Part shown: positions 1 to 5,836 of the stretch, one piece after another
Layout: each line of letters opens with the position of its first letter
Position numbering within the stretch: position 1 is the first letter of the stretch
NCBI GenBank assembly: GCA_044359565.1
Contig: JBIKLX010000124.1
Span: 1-9,781 of the forward strand
Source: VFMC01 sp044359565
Lineage (GTDB): Bacteria > Actinomycetota > Acidimicrobiia > Acidimicrobiales > Ilumatobacteraceae
Reading direction: 5' to 3'
DNA: 9,781 nt
The notes under the pieces: generated by a model
What the model was told of the DNA's origin: nothing
The model's database searches: none
What the model saw: the letters and a program-made list of their open reading frames with translations, nothing else
Program-made: the position numbers and the translations under genes

Positions 1-244
1 CGAGGCAGCGCTGGTCGACCGGCACGATGGCGACACGATCCCAGGTGAGGCGCACGAGGTCTTCGAGGTCGCTGCGCAGCACCGGTTGGTCGAGCACTCG
101 GTCGATGAGGGCGAGCGACTCCATCAGGGTGAGGCCACTGCTGCACCAGTCGGGGTCGGCGGCCATCGCGTCGAGCACCACCTGGCGGGCCGGGGTGTCG
201 AGGTGGGCAGCCACGAGGGCGCTGGCGTCGAGGTAGAGGGTCAT
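1..244 (-). CDS. PIN-domain toxin, VapC type (C-terminus off left edge)
   Basis: Only the first 81 residues are inside the window; the reading frame is open to base 1. The protein starts MTLYLDASALVAAHL, the usual first strand of a PIN domain with the first metal-binding acid (D6 in LDAS), and has the second conserved acid at E42 in LTLMESLAL. The remaining catalytic aspartates would lie beyond the edge. VapC toxins are Mg-dependent endoribonucleases that cleave tRNA or rRNA and arrest growth when free of antitoxin (family knowledge). It begins 14 bp after the stop of the upstream antitoxin gene, the normal antitoxin-toxin order, so the two are probably co-transcribed. No Shine-Dalgarno sequence is visible before the ATG. 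Identification as a PIN toxin is firm; the RNA target cannot be read from the sequence. Confidence 0.88.
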   Translation of the reverse strand, partial: MTLYLDASALVAAHLDTPARQVVLDAMAADPDWCSSGLTLMESLALIDRVLDQPVLRSDLEDLVRLTWDRVAIVPVDQRCL

Positions 245-258
245 GGCCTGGTGCCGGG

Positions 259-561
259 TCAGCCGCGGATCTCGGCGAGCAGACGGTCGAGGCGGACGCT
301 GCCCCAGGTGGGCACCGTGCCCGAGGGCAGCTTCCCGTCGGTGCGGCGGGGTGGCAGCAACGCCCCCGACGCCTCGAGCGATGAGCGATGTGCGCTGCTG
401 GTGCGCATGTTGCTCATCTCGCCGGGGGTTTGGGTGCCCGGTGTGAGGGGGGCGAGGACGGCGGCGGGTCGGCCGCCGACGGAGACGACGGTGGTCTCGC
501 CGGCAGCAGCGCGGCGGATGTGGGCGGCGAGGTCGCCACGGAGTTCTCGGATGCCGATCAT
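259..561 (-). CDS. Phd/YefM-type antitoxin carrying an in-frame palindromic repeat
   Basis: The gene encodes 100 residues. The N-terminal 42 or so residues (MIGIRELRGDLAAHIRRA, then GETTVVSVGGRPAAVLAPL) match the DNA-binding and dimerisation half of Phd/YefM antitoxins (prevent-host-death family). The C-terminal part (LLPPRRTDGKLPS ... LDRLLAEIRG) resembles the toxin-binding tail of actinobacterial VapC partners. Between them, residues about 48-61 are encoded by a copy of a palindromic repeat found twice more at 2314-2419, making the linker longer than usual for this family. The antitoxin neutralises the PIN toxin and represses its own operon (family knowledge). The start is chosen because MIGIRELR is the normal family N-terminus and lies directly at the operator. 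A TACGCT box 9 nt upstream suggests a leaderless mRNA. Whether the repeat alters function is unknown. Confidence 0.85.
   Translation of the reverse strand: MIGIRELRGDLAAHIRRAAAGETTVVSVGGRPAAVLAPLTPGTQTPGEMSNMRTSSAHRSSLEASGALLPPRRTDGKLPSGTVPTWGSVRLDRLLAEIRG
380..418. repeat. Palindromic repeat, copy A (inside the antitoxin gene)
   Basis: An imperfect palindrome: GATGAGC (380-386), 4 nt, TGCGC (391-395), a short loop, TGCGCA (402-407), TGTT, GCTCATC (412-418). The right arm TGCGCATGTTGCTCATC is identical over 17 nt to copies B and C, and all three are followed by a CCGGG a few bases later. On the minus strand it encodes antitoxin residues about 48-61 without a stop or frameshift. Confidence 0.85.
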
Positions 562-580
562 GTGTACACAAGCGTACACA
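561..580. promoter_or_regulatory. Probable antitoxin operator with embedded minus-strand -10 box
   Basis: The 10-bp palindrome TGTGTACACA (561-570) contains the TGTACA core known from YefM/Phd operators. TGTGTAC (561-567) also pairs as a perfect inverted repeat with GTACACA (574-580) across 6 bp. GTACACA occurs twice at a 10-bp step, so two dimers could bind on one face of the helix. The minus-strand box TACGCT (571-576) lies within it, 9 nt before the antitoxin ATG, so binding would block transcription. Since the acyl-CoA dehydrogenase starts at 625 in the other direction, the site could also affect that gene. Operator function is inferred from motif and position. Confidence 0.6.
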
Positions 581-624
581 CTCGGGTTCGACGGACGCCG
601 GGTCGCAGCGCCAGACTCACCGCC

Positions 625-1740
625 ATGAACTTTGCCTTCACCGAAGAACAAGAAGAACTCCGTAAGACCGTGCGTGGGTTCCTCGACGCCAAGAGCCCCG
701 AGACGGCCGTGCGCGAGCAGATGGAGACCGAGGCCGGCTACGACGCCGCGGTCTGGACCCAGATGGCCGAGCAGATGGGCCTGCAGGGCCTGGTCATCCC
801 CGAAGAGCACGGCGGCTCGGGCTACGGCTTCGTCGAACTCGGCATCATCCTCGAAGAGATGGGCCGCGCCCTGCTGTGCGCACCGTTCTTCTCCACCGTG
901 GTGCTCGCCGGCCAGACCCTCATCCACAGTGGCGACAGCGCTGCCCAGGCTGCGCACCTGCCCGGCATCGCCAGCGGCGAGACCATCGCCACCCTCGCCT
1001 ACACCGAGCCCTCGGGCAAGTGGGACGAGGCCGGCGTCACCATGCAGGCCACCGCTTCGGGCGACGGCTTCACGCTGAGCGGCACGAAGATGTTCGTGAT
1101 CGACGGCCACACCGCCAACCTCATCATCGTGGCCGCTCGCACCGGCAACGGCGTGAGCCTGTTCACGGTGGCCGGCGACGCGGCGGGCCTCACCCGCACG
1201 GCGCTCAGCACCATGGACCAGACCCGCAAGCAGGCCAAGCTCGAGTTCGCCAACACCCCCGCCACGCTGCTCGGCACCGAGGGTGAGGGTTGGACCGTGC
1301 TCGGCAAGGTGCTCGACCTCGCTGCGGTGGCCCTGGCCGCCGAGCAGGTGGGTGGCGCTCAGAAGGTGCTCGACATGGCCGTCGAGTACGCCAAGGTGCG
1401 CGTGCAGTTCGGCCGCCCGATCGGTTCGTTCCAGGCCATCAAGCACAAGTGCGCCGACATGCTGCTCGAGGTCGAGTCGGCCAAGAGCGCTGCGTACTAC
1501 GGCATGTGGTGCGCAGCCGAGCTGAACGACGAGCTGCCCTCGGTGGCCTCGCTCGCCAAGGCGTACTGCTCGGAGGCCTACTTCCACGCTGCGGCCGAGA
1601 ACATCCAGATCCACGGTGGCATCGGCTTCACCTGGGAGCACCCGGCCCACCTGTACTTCAAGCGGGCGAAGTCGAGCGAGCTGCTCTTCGGCGATCCCAC
1701 CTACCACCGCGAACTGCTGGCGCAGCGCATCGGCATCTGA
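625..1740 (+). CDS. Acyl-CoA dehydrogenase family protein (FadE-like)
   Basis: A 371-residue protein of normal family length: N-terminal helical domain (MNFAFTEEQEELRKTVRGFL, about 1-115), middle beta domain (about 120-215, with ATLAYTEPSG and LSGTKMFVIDG), and C-terminal helical domain (about 220-371) with the signatures VRVQFGRPIGSFQAIKHK (258-275) and IQIHGGIGFTWEHPAHLYF (328-346). The family removes two hydrogens from acyl-CoA thioesters using FAD and passes electrons to ETF. By my alignment neither usual catalytic glutamate is present: the isovaleryl-CoA dehydrogenase position is A233, and the medium-chain YEG position is F355 in ELLFGD. Similar IHGGIGFTWEH tails occur in actinobacterial FadE proteins that work as non-identical pairs, so it may need a partner subunit; no partner is in the window. 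The start is the ATG before the family N-terminus; a weak CAGACT box (612-617) lies 7 nt upstream. Substrate not assignable. Confidence 0.93.
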   Translation: MNFAFTEEQEELRKTVRGFLDAKSPETAVREQMETEAGYDAAVWTQMAEQMGLQGLVIPEEHGGSGYGFVELGIILEEMGRALLCAPFFSTVVLAGQTLIHSGDSAAQAAHLPGIASGETIATLAYTEPSGKWDEAGVTMQATASGDGFTLSGTKMFVIDGHTANLIIVAARTGNGVSLFTVAGDAAGLTRTALSTMDQTRKQAKLEFANTPATLLGTEGEGWTVLGKVLDLAAVALAAEQVGGAQKVLDMAVEYAKVRVQFGRPIGSFQAIKHKCADMLLEVESAKSAAYYGMWCAAELNDELPSVASLAKAYCSEAYFHAAAENIQIHGGIGFTWEHPAHLYFKRAKSSELLFGDPTYHRELLAQRIGI

Positions 1741-1768
1741 GCCGACGCCTCGTCACCTCGTTCTGAGT

Positions 1769-1800
1769 CGAGAGGTCCGGGCTACGGCCCGGGCCTCTCG
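1769..1800 (+). terminator. Rho-independent-like terminator after the acyl-CoA dehydrogenase gene
   Basis: A 14-pair stem: CGAGAGG (1769-1775) with CCTCTCG (1794-1800), and CCGGGC (1777-1782) with GCCCGG (1787-1792), joined by one T-G wobble and closed by a TACG loop. It lies 28 bp after the stop codon and is followed by CCGTTTTC, a short T run. The T tract is weak, as often seen in GC-rich actinobacteria. Confidence 0.75.
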
Positions 1801-1819
1801 CCGTTTTCGGCCGCATCGG

Positions 1820-1825
1820 TAGGCT
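1820..1825 (+). promoter_or_regulatory. -10 box TAGGCT, leaderless start at 1832
   Basis: TAGGCT, preceded by GG, ends 6 nt before the ATG at 1832, the spacing expected when transcription begins at or next to the start codon. No Shine-Dalgarno sequence is present. The terminator just upstream (1769-1800) supports a separate transcription unit. Confidence 0.55.
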
Positions 1826-1831
1826 GGCCCG

Positions 1832-2284
1832 ATGGAGCCGATCACCTGGGTGTTCCTCGCTGCCGCTGCACTCGTCACCTTCGCCATCGCTGCGGGGGTG
1901 GTGGGGCGTGAGGCGCACCGGCTCGATGCAGTGGCGCCGCGGTCGGTGTACGTGGTCGACGAGGCGGTCGAGTTCGTGGCGGAGTACCTGCCCACCGACA
2001 GCCAGGCCCGGCTCACCCCGGCCGAGTTGGAGCAGTTGCTCACCATCCACATGCGCTGGCTGCACGCCAAGGGTCTGCAGCCCACCAACGTGGTCGATCG
2101 CCGGCAAGACATCGCCGACCTCGTCATCGTGGGTGAGAACGACCTCACCGCGTATCTGCTGGCCGAGGCCGAAGAGGCTGGCATCGAGATCCTCGACGAC
2201 GTCGATGTGGTGAATGTGGTCGATGCGCACCTGGCCTATTTCGAAGCCATCGGCGCCGTCGGCCCCAAAGCCCTCGACCTCTGA
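1832..2284 (+). CDS. Membrane-anchored protein of unknown function
   Basis: A 150-residue protein. Residues about 5-24 (TWVFLAAAALVTFAIAAGVV) form one hydrophobic segment at the N-terminus, followed by REAHR, so it is probably a membrane anchor with the rest in the cytoplasm. The acidic soluble part has two similar helical stretches: VYVVDEAVEFVAEYL (39-53) then LTPAELEQLLTIHMRWL (61-77), and LTAYLLAEAEEAG (105-117) then VVNVVDAHLAYFEAIGAVGP (126-145). This pattern recalls uncharacterised proteins I associate with actinobacteria, from memory only; no enzyme motif is visible. It has its own promoter and ends at a repeat-bearing convergent gap. I do not assign a function. Confidence 0.8.
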   Translation: MEPITWVFLAAAALVTFAIAAGVVGREAHRLDAVAPRSVYVVDEAVEFVAEYLPTDSQARLTPAELEQLLTIHMRWLHAKGLQPTNVVDRRQDIADLVIVGENDLTAYLLAEAEEAGIEILDDVDVVNVVDAHLAYFEAIGAVGPKALDL

Positions 2285-2313
2285 CCCTCTGCGGGCGTCG
2301 CCCGGGCCGCCGC

Positions 2314-2352
2314 GATGAGCGGGTTGCGCACCGGCTGCGCATGTTGCTCATC
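2314..2352. repeat. Palindromic repeat, copy B (convergent intergenic gap)
   Basis: GATGAGC (2314-2320), GGGT, TGCGCA (2325-2330), loop CCGGC, TGCGCA (2336-2341), TGTT, GCTCATC (2346-2352). The arms pair over 6 and 7 bp, with a 4-nt internal mismatch placed exactly as in copies A and C. It begins 62 bp before copy C. The rest of the 2285-2450 gap holds a short CGGGC-GTC-GCCCG hairpin (2292-2304), which may help end the upstream transcript, and a GC-rich run at about 2431-2450. No gene was seen there. Confidence 0.85.
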
Positions 2353-2370
2353 GCGCCGGGTGCCGGACCG

Positions 2371-2419
2371 GGTGCGATGAGCGAGTTGCGCACGGGCTGC
2401 GCATGTTGCTCATCGCACC
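2371..2419. repeat. Palindromic repeat, copy C (convergent intergenic gap)
   Basis: The best-preserved copy: GGTGCGATGAGC (2371-2382) pairs perfectly with GCTCATCGCACC (2408-2419). Inside are GAGT opposite TGTT (mismatched) and TGCGCA (2387-2392) with TGCGCA (2398-2403) around the loop CGGGC. It lies 31 bp beyond the stop codon of the minus-strand gene at 2451, so both convergent transcripts would read into the B-C pair. Confidence 0.85.
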
Positions 2420-2450
2420 GGGCCTGCCGGCGGGGCCCAGGGGCCCGGGG

Positions 2451-3260
2451 TCAGATCATCATGTTGAGGCTGTCGAGGCAGCGGCCGCCCAACTCGGTGT
2501 CGCCCTCGAGCGTCACCCACTCGCGCAACTCGGAGCCGGGGCGGCGGCCGAGGGCGAGGCAGGCGAACGTGTCGCTGTCCATGCTGAGCGTGGCGACGGG
2601 AGCGTTGGTGGGGGTGTCGACCTGTGTGGCCCGGCCCTCGCGCACCTCGTAGGTGAGGGTGCGCTCGATCGGGCCGGTGAGCACGAACCGCACGGCGTCG
2701 CCCTCGGGCGTGCCGGCCCGCTTGCCCACCACGATGGGCAGCGTGCGGATGAGGCGGTCGATGGTGTGCGCCGCGCTGGCCGAACCCGAGTTGCCAGGAA
2801 TGTGCAAGGCGTGGCGCATGTCTTGTTCGTGCGCCCAGCAGTCGAGCACGCGGATGTGCAGGAAGTCGCCGCGGGTGCCAGGCCCGGTGGGCGTCATTGC
2901 CGGCACGGCGAAGTAGTCGTCGTCGGCCGAACGCAGTGTGGCCAGGCGCACGGCGACGATGTCGTTCCACTCGGCCAGCACGTCGGCGCCGGGCAGGGCA
3001 CGGCGGACATCGACCTCGTGTTCGTTGGCCTCGCCGATGGGGTTGCGGGTGTGGCCGAGCGCTGTGGTGCGGTGCTCGGTGGAGGGCAGCCCCTGCAGCG
3101 CCCGCTCGGTGCCGATGAGGTGCGAGAGGTTGTCCTGCACGTTCCACTCGGGCAGCACTGTGGGTGTCTTCCACTGTGCTTCGGTGAGCCCGGCGCACAG
3201 GTCGCTCAGCGAGCGCCAGATTTGCTCGAGCTTGTCGATGGTGTCGGTGGGGATGGCCAT
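2451..3260 (-). CDS. Maleylpyruvate isomerase family mycothiol-dependent enzyme (MDMPI/DinB fold)
   Basis: A 269-residue protein whose N-terminus (TIDKLEQIWRSLSDLCAGLTE, AQWKTPTVLPEWNVQDNLSH) is typical of the MDMPI N-terminal helical domain: a long first helix, then the LPEWNVQDNLSHL signature with a likely metal ligand at H47. A second conserved block, LDCWAHEQDMRHAL (139-152), provides further candidate ligands (H144, E145). Residues about 185-269 resemble the C-terminal SCP2-like domain that ends many such proteins. Members are divalent-metal enzymes that use mycothiol, the actinobacterial thiol, as cofactor in isomerisation or conjugation (family knowledge); the substrate is unknown. The ATG at 3260 is chosen because it begins at the family N-terminus and has a TACGGT box 7 nt upstream. 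It is divergent from the gene at 3327, with 66 bp between the starts. Confidence 0.87.
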   Translation of the reverse strand: MAIPTDTIDKLEQIWRSLSDLCAGLTEAQWKTPTVLPEWNVQDNLSHLIGTERALQGLPSTEHRTTALGHTRNPIGEANEHEVDVRRALPGADVLAEWNDIVAVRLATLRSADDDYFAVPAMTPTGPGTRGDFLHIRVLDCWAHEQDMRHALHIPGNSGSASAAHTIDRLIRTLPIVVGKRAGTPEGDAVRFVLTGPIERTLTYEVREGRATQVDTPTNAPVATLSMDSDTFACLALGRRPGSELREWVTLEGDTELGGRCLDSLNMMI

Positions 3261-3267
3261 GCGCGTG

Positions 3268-3273
3268 ACCGTA
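3268..3273 (-). promoter_or_regulatory. -10 box TACGGT for the MDMPI-family gene
   Basis: TACGGT on the minus strand ends 7 nt before the ATG at 3260, again with no Shine-Dalgarno sequence. It shares a 66-bp divergent region with the promoter at 3313-3318. Confidence 0.5.
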
Positions 3274-3312
3274 GCGAAGCGGTGAACCATGCATCGCACC
3301 GGCCTCGCCCGG

Positions 3313-3318
3313 TAACGT
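3313..3318 (+). promoter_or_regulatory. -10 box TAACGT for the 3327-4314 unit
   Basis: GGTAACGT ends 8 nt before the ATG at 3327. The same GGTAACGT at the same distance precedes UGD (minus strand, 9494-9499) and the ATG at 9742, which supports it as a real promoter element. No convincing -35 box was seen. Confidence 0.6.
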
Positions 3319-3326
3319 CGTCGTCC

Positions 3327-3551
3327 ATGGAACGGCCGTCTCGCTTCGAACACACTCGCTTCCTGGGCGACAAGCGCACGCAGCTGGTGTACGACCTCGA
3401 CACATGGACCGATGCGGCGGTGATCGACGAGATCGTCGAGTCCGAGGTGGGGTTGTGCTTCGGCCCCGACACATTGGCCGAGGCCCGCAACCGCGGCTAC
3501 ACGTTGGCCACGCCGGGCGCCAAGCGTCGCCATCGCACGCCGCGGGCCTGA
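3327..3551 (+). CDS. Small protein of unknown function
   Basis: A 74-residue soluble protein with a structured-looking core: FEHTRFLGDKRTQLVYDLD (8-26), an acidic helix AVIDEIVESEV (31-41), then LCFGPDTLAEARNRGY (43-58). It ends in a basic tail, GAKRRHRTPRA. No transmembrane segment, Cys pair or catalytic motif is visible. The dense, non-repetitive sequence, GC-rich third codon positions and leaderless promoter argue that it is real. It is the first gene of a unit with the hydrolase-fold gene 7 bp downstream, so the two may act together. I do not recognise a function. Confidence 0.72.
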   Translation: MERPSRFEHTRFLGDKRTQLVYDLDTWTDAAVIDEIVESEVGLCFGPDTLAEARNRGYTLATPGAKRRHRTPRA

Positions 3552-3558
3552 CCACTCG

Positions 3559-4314
3559 GTGAACGGCGCTTTCACCTCGGGCGGGCTGCAGCTGGCCCGG
3601 TACCTGGCGGTGCCGGCCGGCCGGAACGACGGGCTGCCTGGTGTGATCCTCTGCCACGGGTTCCCCATCGGTCCGCTCGACGCGCGTCAGAGCGGGCTCA
3701 CGTTCCCGGAGTTGATCGACCGCATCGCCAACGAGCAGCGGTGGGCGGCGATGACCTTCAACTTCCGCGGGTGTGGCACCAGCGAGGGCGACTTCTCGTT
3801 GCAGGGCTGGGTCGACGACCTGCGTGCTGCGATCGATCACCTCATTGCCGAGGCGACGCCGACCGGCGTGTGGTTGGTGGGTACCAACACGGGCGGGGCG
3901 CTGACGGTGTGCGCCGCGGCCGACGACCCGCGCATCCGCGGGCTTGCACTGCTGGGGCCGCGTGCCGATTTCGACGACTGGGCGGGCCAACCGCGTCGCT
4001 TCCTCGAGCACGCCCGCGAGATCGGTGCGGTGCGCACGCCCGGGTTCCCGCGGCAGTTCGACGAATGGTCGCGCGAGTTCCGCCGGTTTCGTCCACTCGA
4101 TGCGGCGCGCCGGTTCGCGCCGCGGCCGATGCTGGTGATGCACGGTGCCGACGACGAGAGCGTGCCCGTCTCCGACTCGCGCCGCTTGGCCGCTGCTCAC
4201 GGCAGCGCTGAACTGCGCGTGTTCGACGGTGCCGGCCACCGACTGCGTCTCGACCCGCGGGCCCTCGCTGTGCTGCTCGGCTGGCTCGACCGCCAGAAGT
4301 CGCTGATGCGCTGA
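3559..4314 (+). CDS. Alpha/beta hydrolase-fold protein lacking the nucleophile
   Basis: A 251-residue protein with a full alpha/beta hydrolase outline: oxyanion segment GVILCHGFP (28-36), NFRGCGTSEGDF (68-79), nucleophile elbow VWLVGTNTGGAL (104-115), cap region about 135-180, acid strand MLVMHGADDESVPV (191-204) and histidine turn DGAGHRLRLD (223-232, H227). In the elbow, G-x-nucleophile-x-G reads G-T-N-T-G, so residue 110 is Asn (codon AAC) where Ser, Asp or Cys is expected; the Asp and His candidates remain. It may be a non-hydrolytic relative or use another mechanism. The start is a GTG 7 bp after the small gene at 3327, probably the same mRNA. It ends only 16 bp before the convergent galE stop. 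Confidence 0.88.
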   Translation: MNGAFTSGGLQLARYLAVPAGRNDGLPGVILCHGFPIGPLDARQSGLTFPELIDRIANEQRWAAMTFNFRGCGTSEGDFSLQGWVDDLRAAIDHLIAEATPTGVWLVGTNTGGALTVCAAADDPRIRGLALLGPRADFDDWAGQPRRFLEHAREIGAVRTPGFPRQFDEWSREFRRFRPLDAARRFAPRPMLVMHGADDESVPVSDSRRLAAAHGSAELRVFDGAGHRLRLDPRALAVLLGWLDRQKSLMR

Positions 4315-4315
4315 C

Positions 4316-4332
4316 GAGCTGGGCCCAGGCTC
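4316..4332. terminator. Possible shared terminator hairpin between convergent genes
   Basis: The 16-bp gap and the end of galE contain CTGGGCCCAG (4319-4328), a perfect palindrome flanked by GAGC and GCTC. It could fold on both transcripts, but it has no U tract and would have strained pairing at its centre, so this call is weak. Confidence 0.25.
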
Positions 4333-5320
4333 AGTCGGTGCGGTTGTAGCCGTCGAGGTGCGTGCTGTGCCAGTGCCAGGCGCTGGCGATGATGTCGTCG
4401 AGGCCGTGGCGGGCCGTCCAGCCGAGCGTGGCGTTGATCCGTGTGGGGTCGGCGTAGGTGGCGACGGCATCGCCGGCGCGGCGCTCGACGAGTTCGTAGG
4501 GCACGGCCTGGCCGCTGATGCGTTCGGTGGCACGGATGACGTCGAGCACGCTGCTACCCACGCCGGTGCCCACGTTGAGCGAGATGGTGTCGCCCCCGTC
4601 GGCGAGGTACGTGAGAGACCTGATGTGCGCATCGGCCAGGTCGTCGACATGGATGTAGTCGCGGATGCAGGTGCCGTCGTGGGTGGGGTAGTCGGCGCCG
4701 AACACCTGCACCGGTGGGCGGCGGCCGAGGGTGGCCTTCATCACCACCGGTACGAGGTTGATCGAGTACGTCCAGTCCTCGCCGATGCGTGCGTCGGTGC
4801 TGGCGCCCGAAGCGTTGAAGTAGCGCAGGCTCACCGACCGTAGGCCGTGGGTGACGCCGTACCAGCCGAGGATCTTTTCGACCATCGCCTTCGATTCGGC
4901 GTAGACGCTCTCGGGGTTGATGGGTGCGTCTTCGGTGACGGGTACGACGGCTGGGGTGCCATTGACCGAGCAACTCGACGAGAACACGATCTGCTTCACG
5001 TCGGCGGCGAGCAGCGCCTCGACCAGTTCCACTGTGCCCGCCACGTTGTTGCGCCAGTACTTCTCGGGGTGCTGCATCGATTCGCCGACGCTCTTGTAGG
5101 CGGCGAAGTGCACCACCTGGGTGACCCCGTGATCGCGGCACACCTGCTGCACCAGATCGCCGTCGCGGATGTCGCCCACGACGAGGTCGGCGCCGAGAAG
5201 CGCGGCGCGGTGGCCGAGCTCCATGGAGTCGAGCACGACCAGCGGTCGGCCCTGTTCGCGCAGCATGCGCACGGTGTGCGAACCGATGTAGCCGGCGCCG
5301 CCGGTGACGAGAATGGTCAT
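4331..5320 (-). CDS. galE: UDP-glucose 4-epimerase
   Basis: A 329-residue short-chain dehydrogenase/reductase-type epimerase, close to the usual 330-340. It has the NAD-binding GGAGYIGS motif (7-14) followed by the acidic residue ending the second strand (D31), HFAAYKSVGESM (71-82), the serine cluster SSSCSVNG (114-121), catalytic YAESK (Y140, K144), LRYFNASGAS (165-174) and CIRDYIHVDDLADAH. These are GalE signatures; the enzyme interconverts UDP-glucose and UDP-galactose in the cytoplasm. The motif usually written SSSATVYG has Asn in place of Tyr at 120, a small oddity. Its ATG overlaps the Uma2 stop by four bases (ATGA), so translation is probably coupled and galE expressed from the Uma2 promoter. 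It fits the nucleotide-sugar genes upstream. A related 4-epimerase specificity cannot be excluded. Confidence 0.93.
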   Translation of the reverse strand: MTILVTGGAGYIGSHTVRMLREQGRPLVVLDSMELGHRAALLGADLVVGDIRDGDLVQQVCRDHGVTQVVHFAAYKSVGESMQHPEKYWRNNVAGTVELVEALLAADVKQIVFSSSCSVNGTPAVVPVTEDAPINPESVYAESKAMVEKILGWYGVTHGLRSVSLRYFNASGASTDARIGEDWTYSINLVPVVMKATLGRRPPVQVFGADYPTHDGTCIRDYIHVDDLADAHIRSLTYLADGGDTISLNVGTGVGSSVLDVIRATERISGQAVPYELVERRAGDAVATYADPTRINATLGWTARHGLDDIIASAWHWHSTHLDGYNRTD

Positions 5321-5829
5321 GGGTCGATCAGATTCCAGGGGAGACGGGCCGACACGTCGTCGGCGCTGAGGTGGAGCAGGGCCGAACGCTCGGCCGTCGA
5401 ATAGACGGTCCGGAGTTCGTCGAGCGCGAGCCAGGTGACCGTGCGGGTGTCGGGAGCGATGAGCAGCACCTCGTCGACACGATGGCGGGCGTAGAACGGC
5501 AGTTTGGCGATCGTCTCGTCGTTCGGCGAGACGACCTCGATCACCAATCGGGCGGTGGGCACGAATGCCTCGGTGGGGAGTGTGTCGACGTAGCCGGTAT
5601 CGGGGATGCGGTAGTCGGTGGGTGTGCCGATGTTGAACTCGCCGAGCGGTACCAGGCCCTGCGCCTCGGCCCGTTCGTCGAGGAGGCGTTCGGCGTAGCG
5701 CAGCAGAAAGCTGTGCCGTGGATGGGGTGCTGCGTTCACGTGGTACCGCCCGTCCCAGATCTCGTCGAATCGGTCGAGGCCGAGGCGGTGCCGTTCGGCG
5801 ATCTGGTCGGGGGTGGCGACCACGGACAT
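5317..5829 (-). CDS. Uma2 family protein (PD-(D/E)XK nuclease fold)
   Basis: A 170-residue protein matching the Uma2/DUF820 family, which has a restriction-endonuclease-like fold but mostly unknown roles. Visible motifs are FDEIWDGRYHV (21-31), YRIPDTGYVD with the PD pair at 76-77, LVIEVVSPNDET (95-106, E98) and K109 before FYARHRVDEVLLI (112-124). These supply the D, E and K expected for the metal site, so the nuclease core looks intact. The start ATG has a TAGGAT box 7 nt upstream. Its stop overlaps the galE start. Uma2 genes are often scattered and multi-copy, so the link to galE may be accidental or simply a shared promoter. No sign of a partner antitoxin or methylase. Confidence 0.85.
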   Translation of the reverse strand: MSVVATPDQIAERHRLGLDRFDEIWDGRYHVNAAPHPRHSFLLRYAERLLDERAEAQGLVPLGEFNIGTPTDYRIPDTGYVDTLPTEAFVPTARLVIEVVSPNDETIAKLPFYARHRVDEVLLIAPDTRTVTWLALDELRTVYSTAERSALLHLSADDVSARLPWNLIDP

Positions 5830-5836
5830 GTGACTG

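Noticed and set aside
388..624. N-terminal extension of the acyl-CoA dehydrogenase
   Set aside because: It would overlap the antitoxin gene and operator and adds Gly/Ala-rich sequence before a normal family start at 625.
562..1707. Upstream extension of the antitoxin frame across the acyl-CoA dehydrogenase gene
   Set aside because: The antitoxin family N-terminus begins at 561 next to its operator; everything upstream in this frame is antisense to a clear dehydrogenase.
2292..2450. CRISPR-like array in the convergent gap
   Set aside because: Only two units, each a long imperfect palindrome with a third copy inside a gene; spacers are not of constant unique type and no cas genes are present.
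2410..4650. A very long minus-strand open frame across three genes
   Set aside because: It runs antisense to the hydrolase, shares no family sequence, and is Arg/Pro/His-rich low-complexity in the way expected of GC-rich shadow frames.
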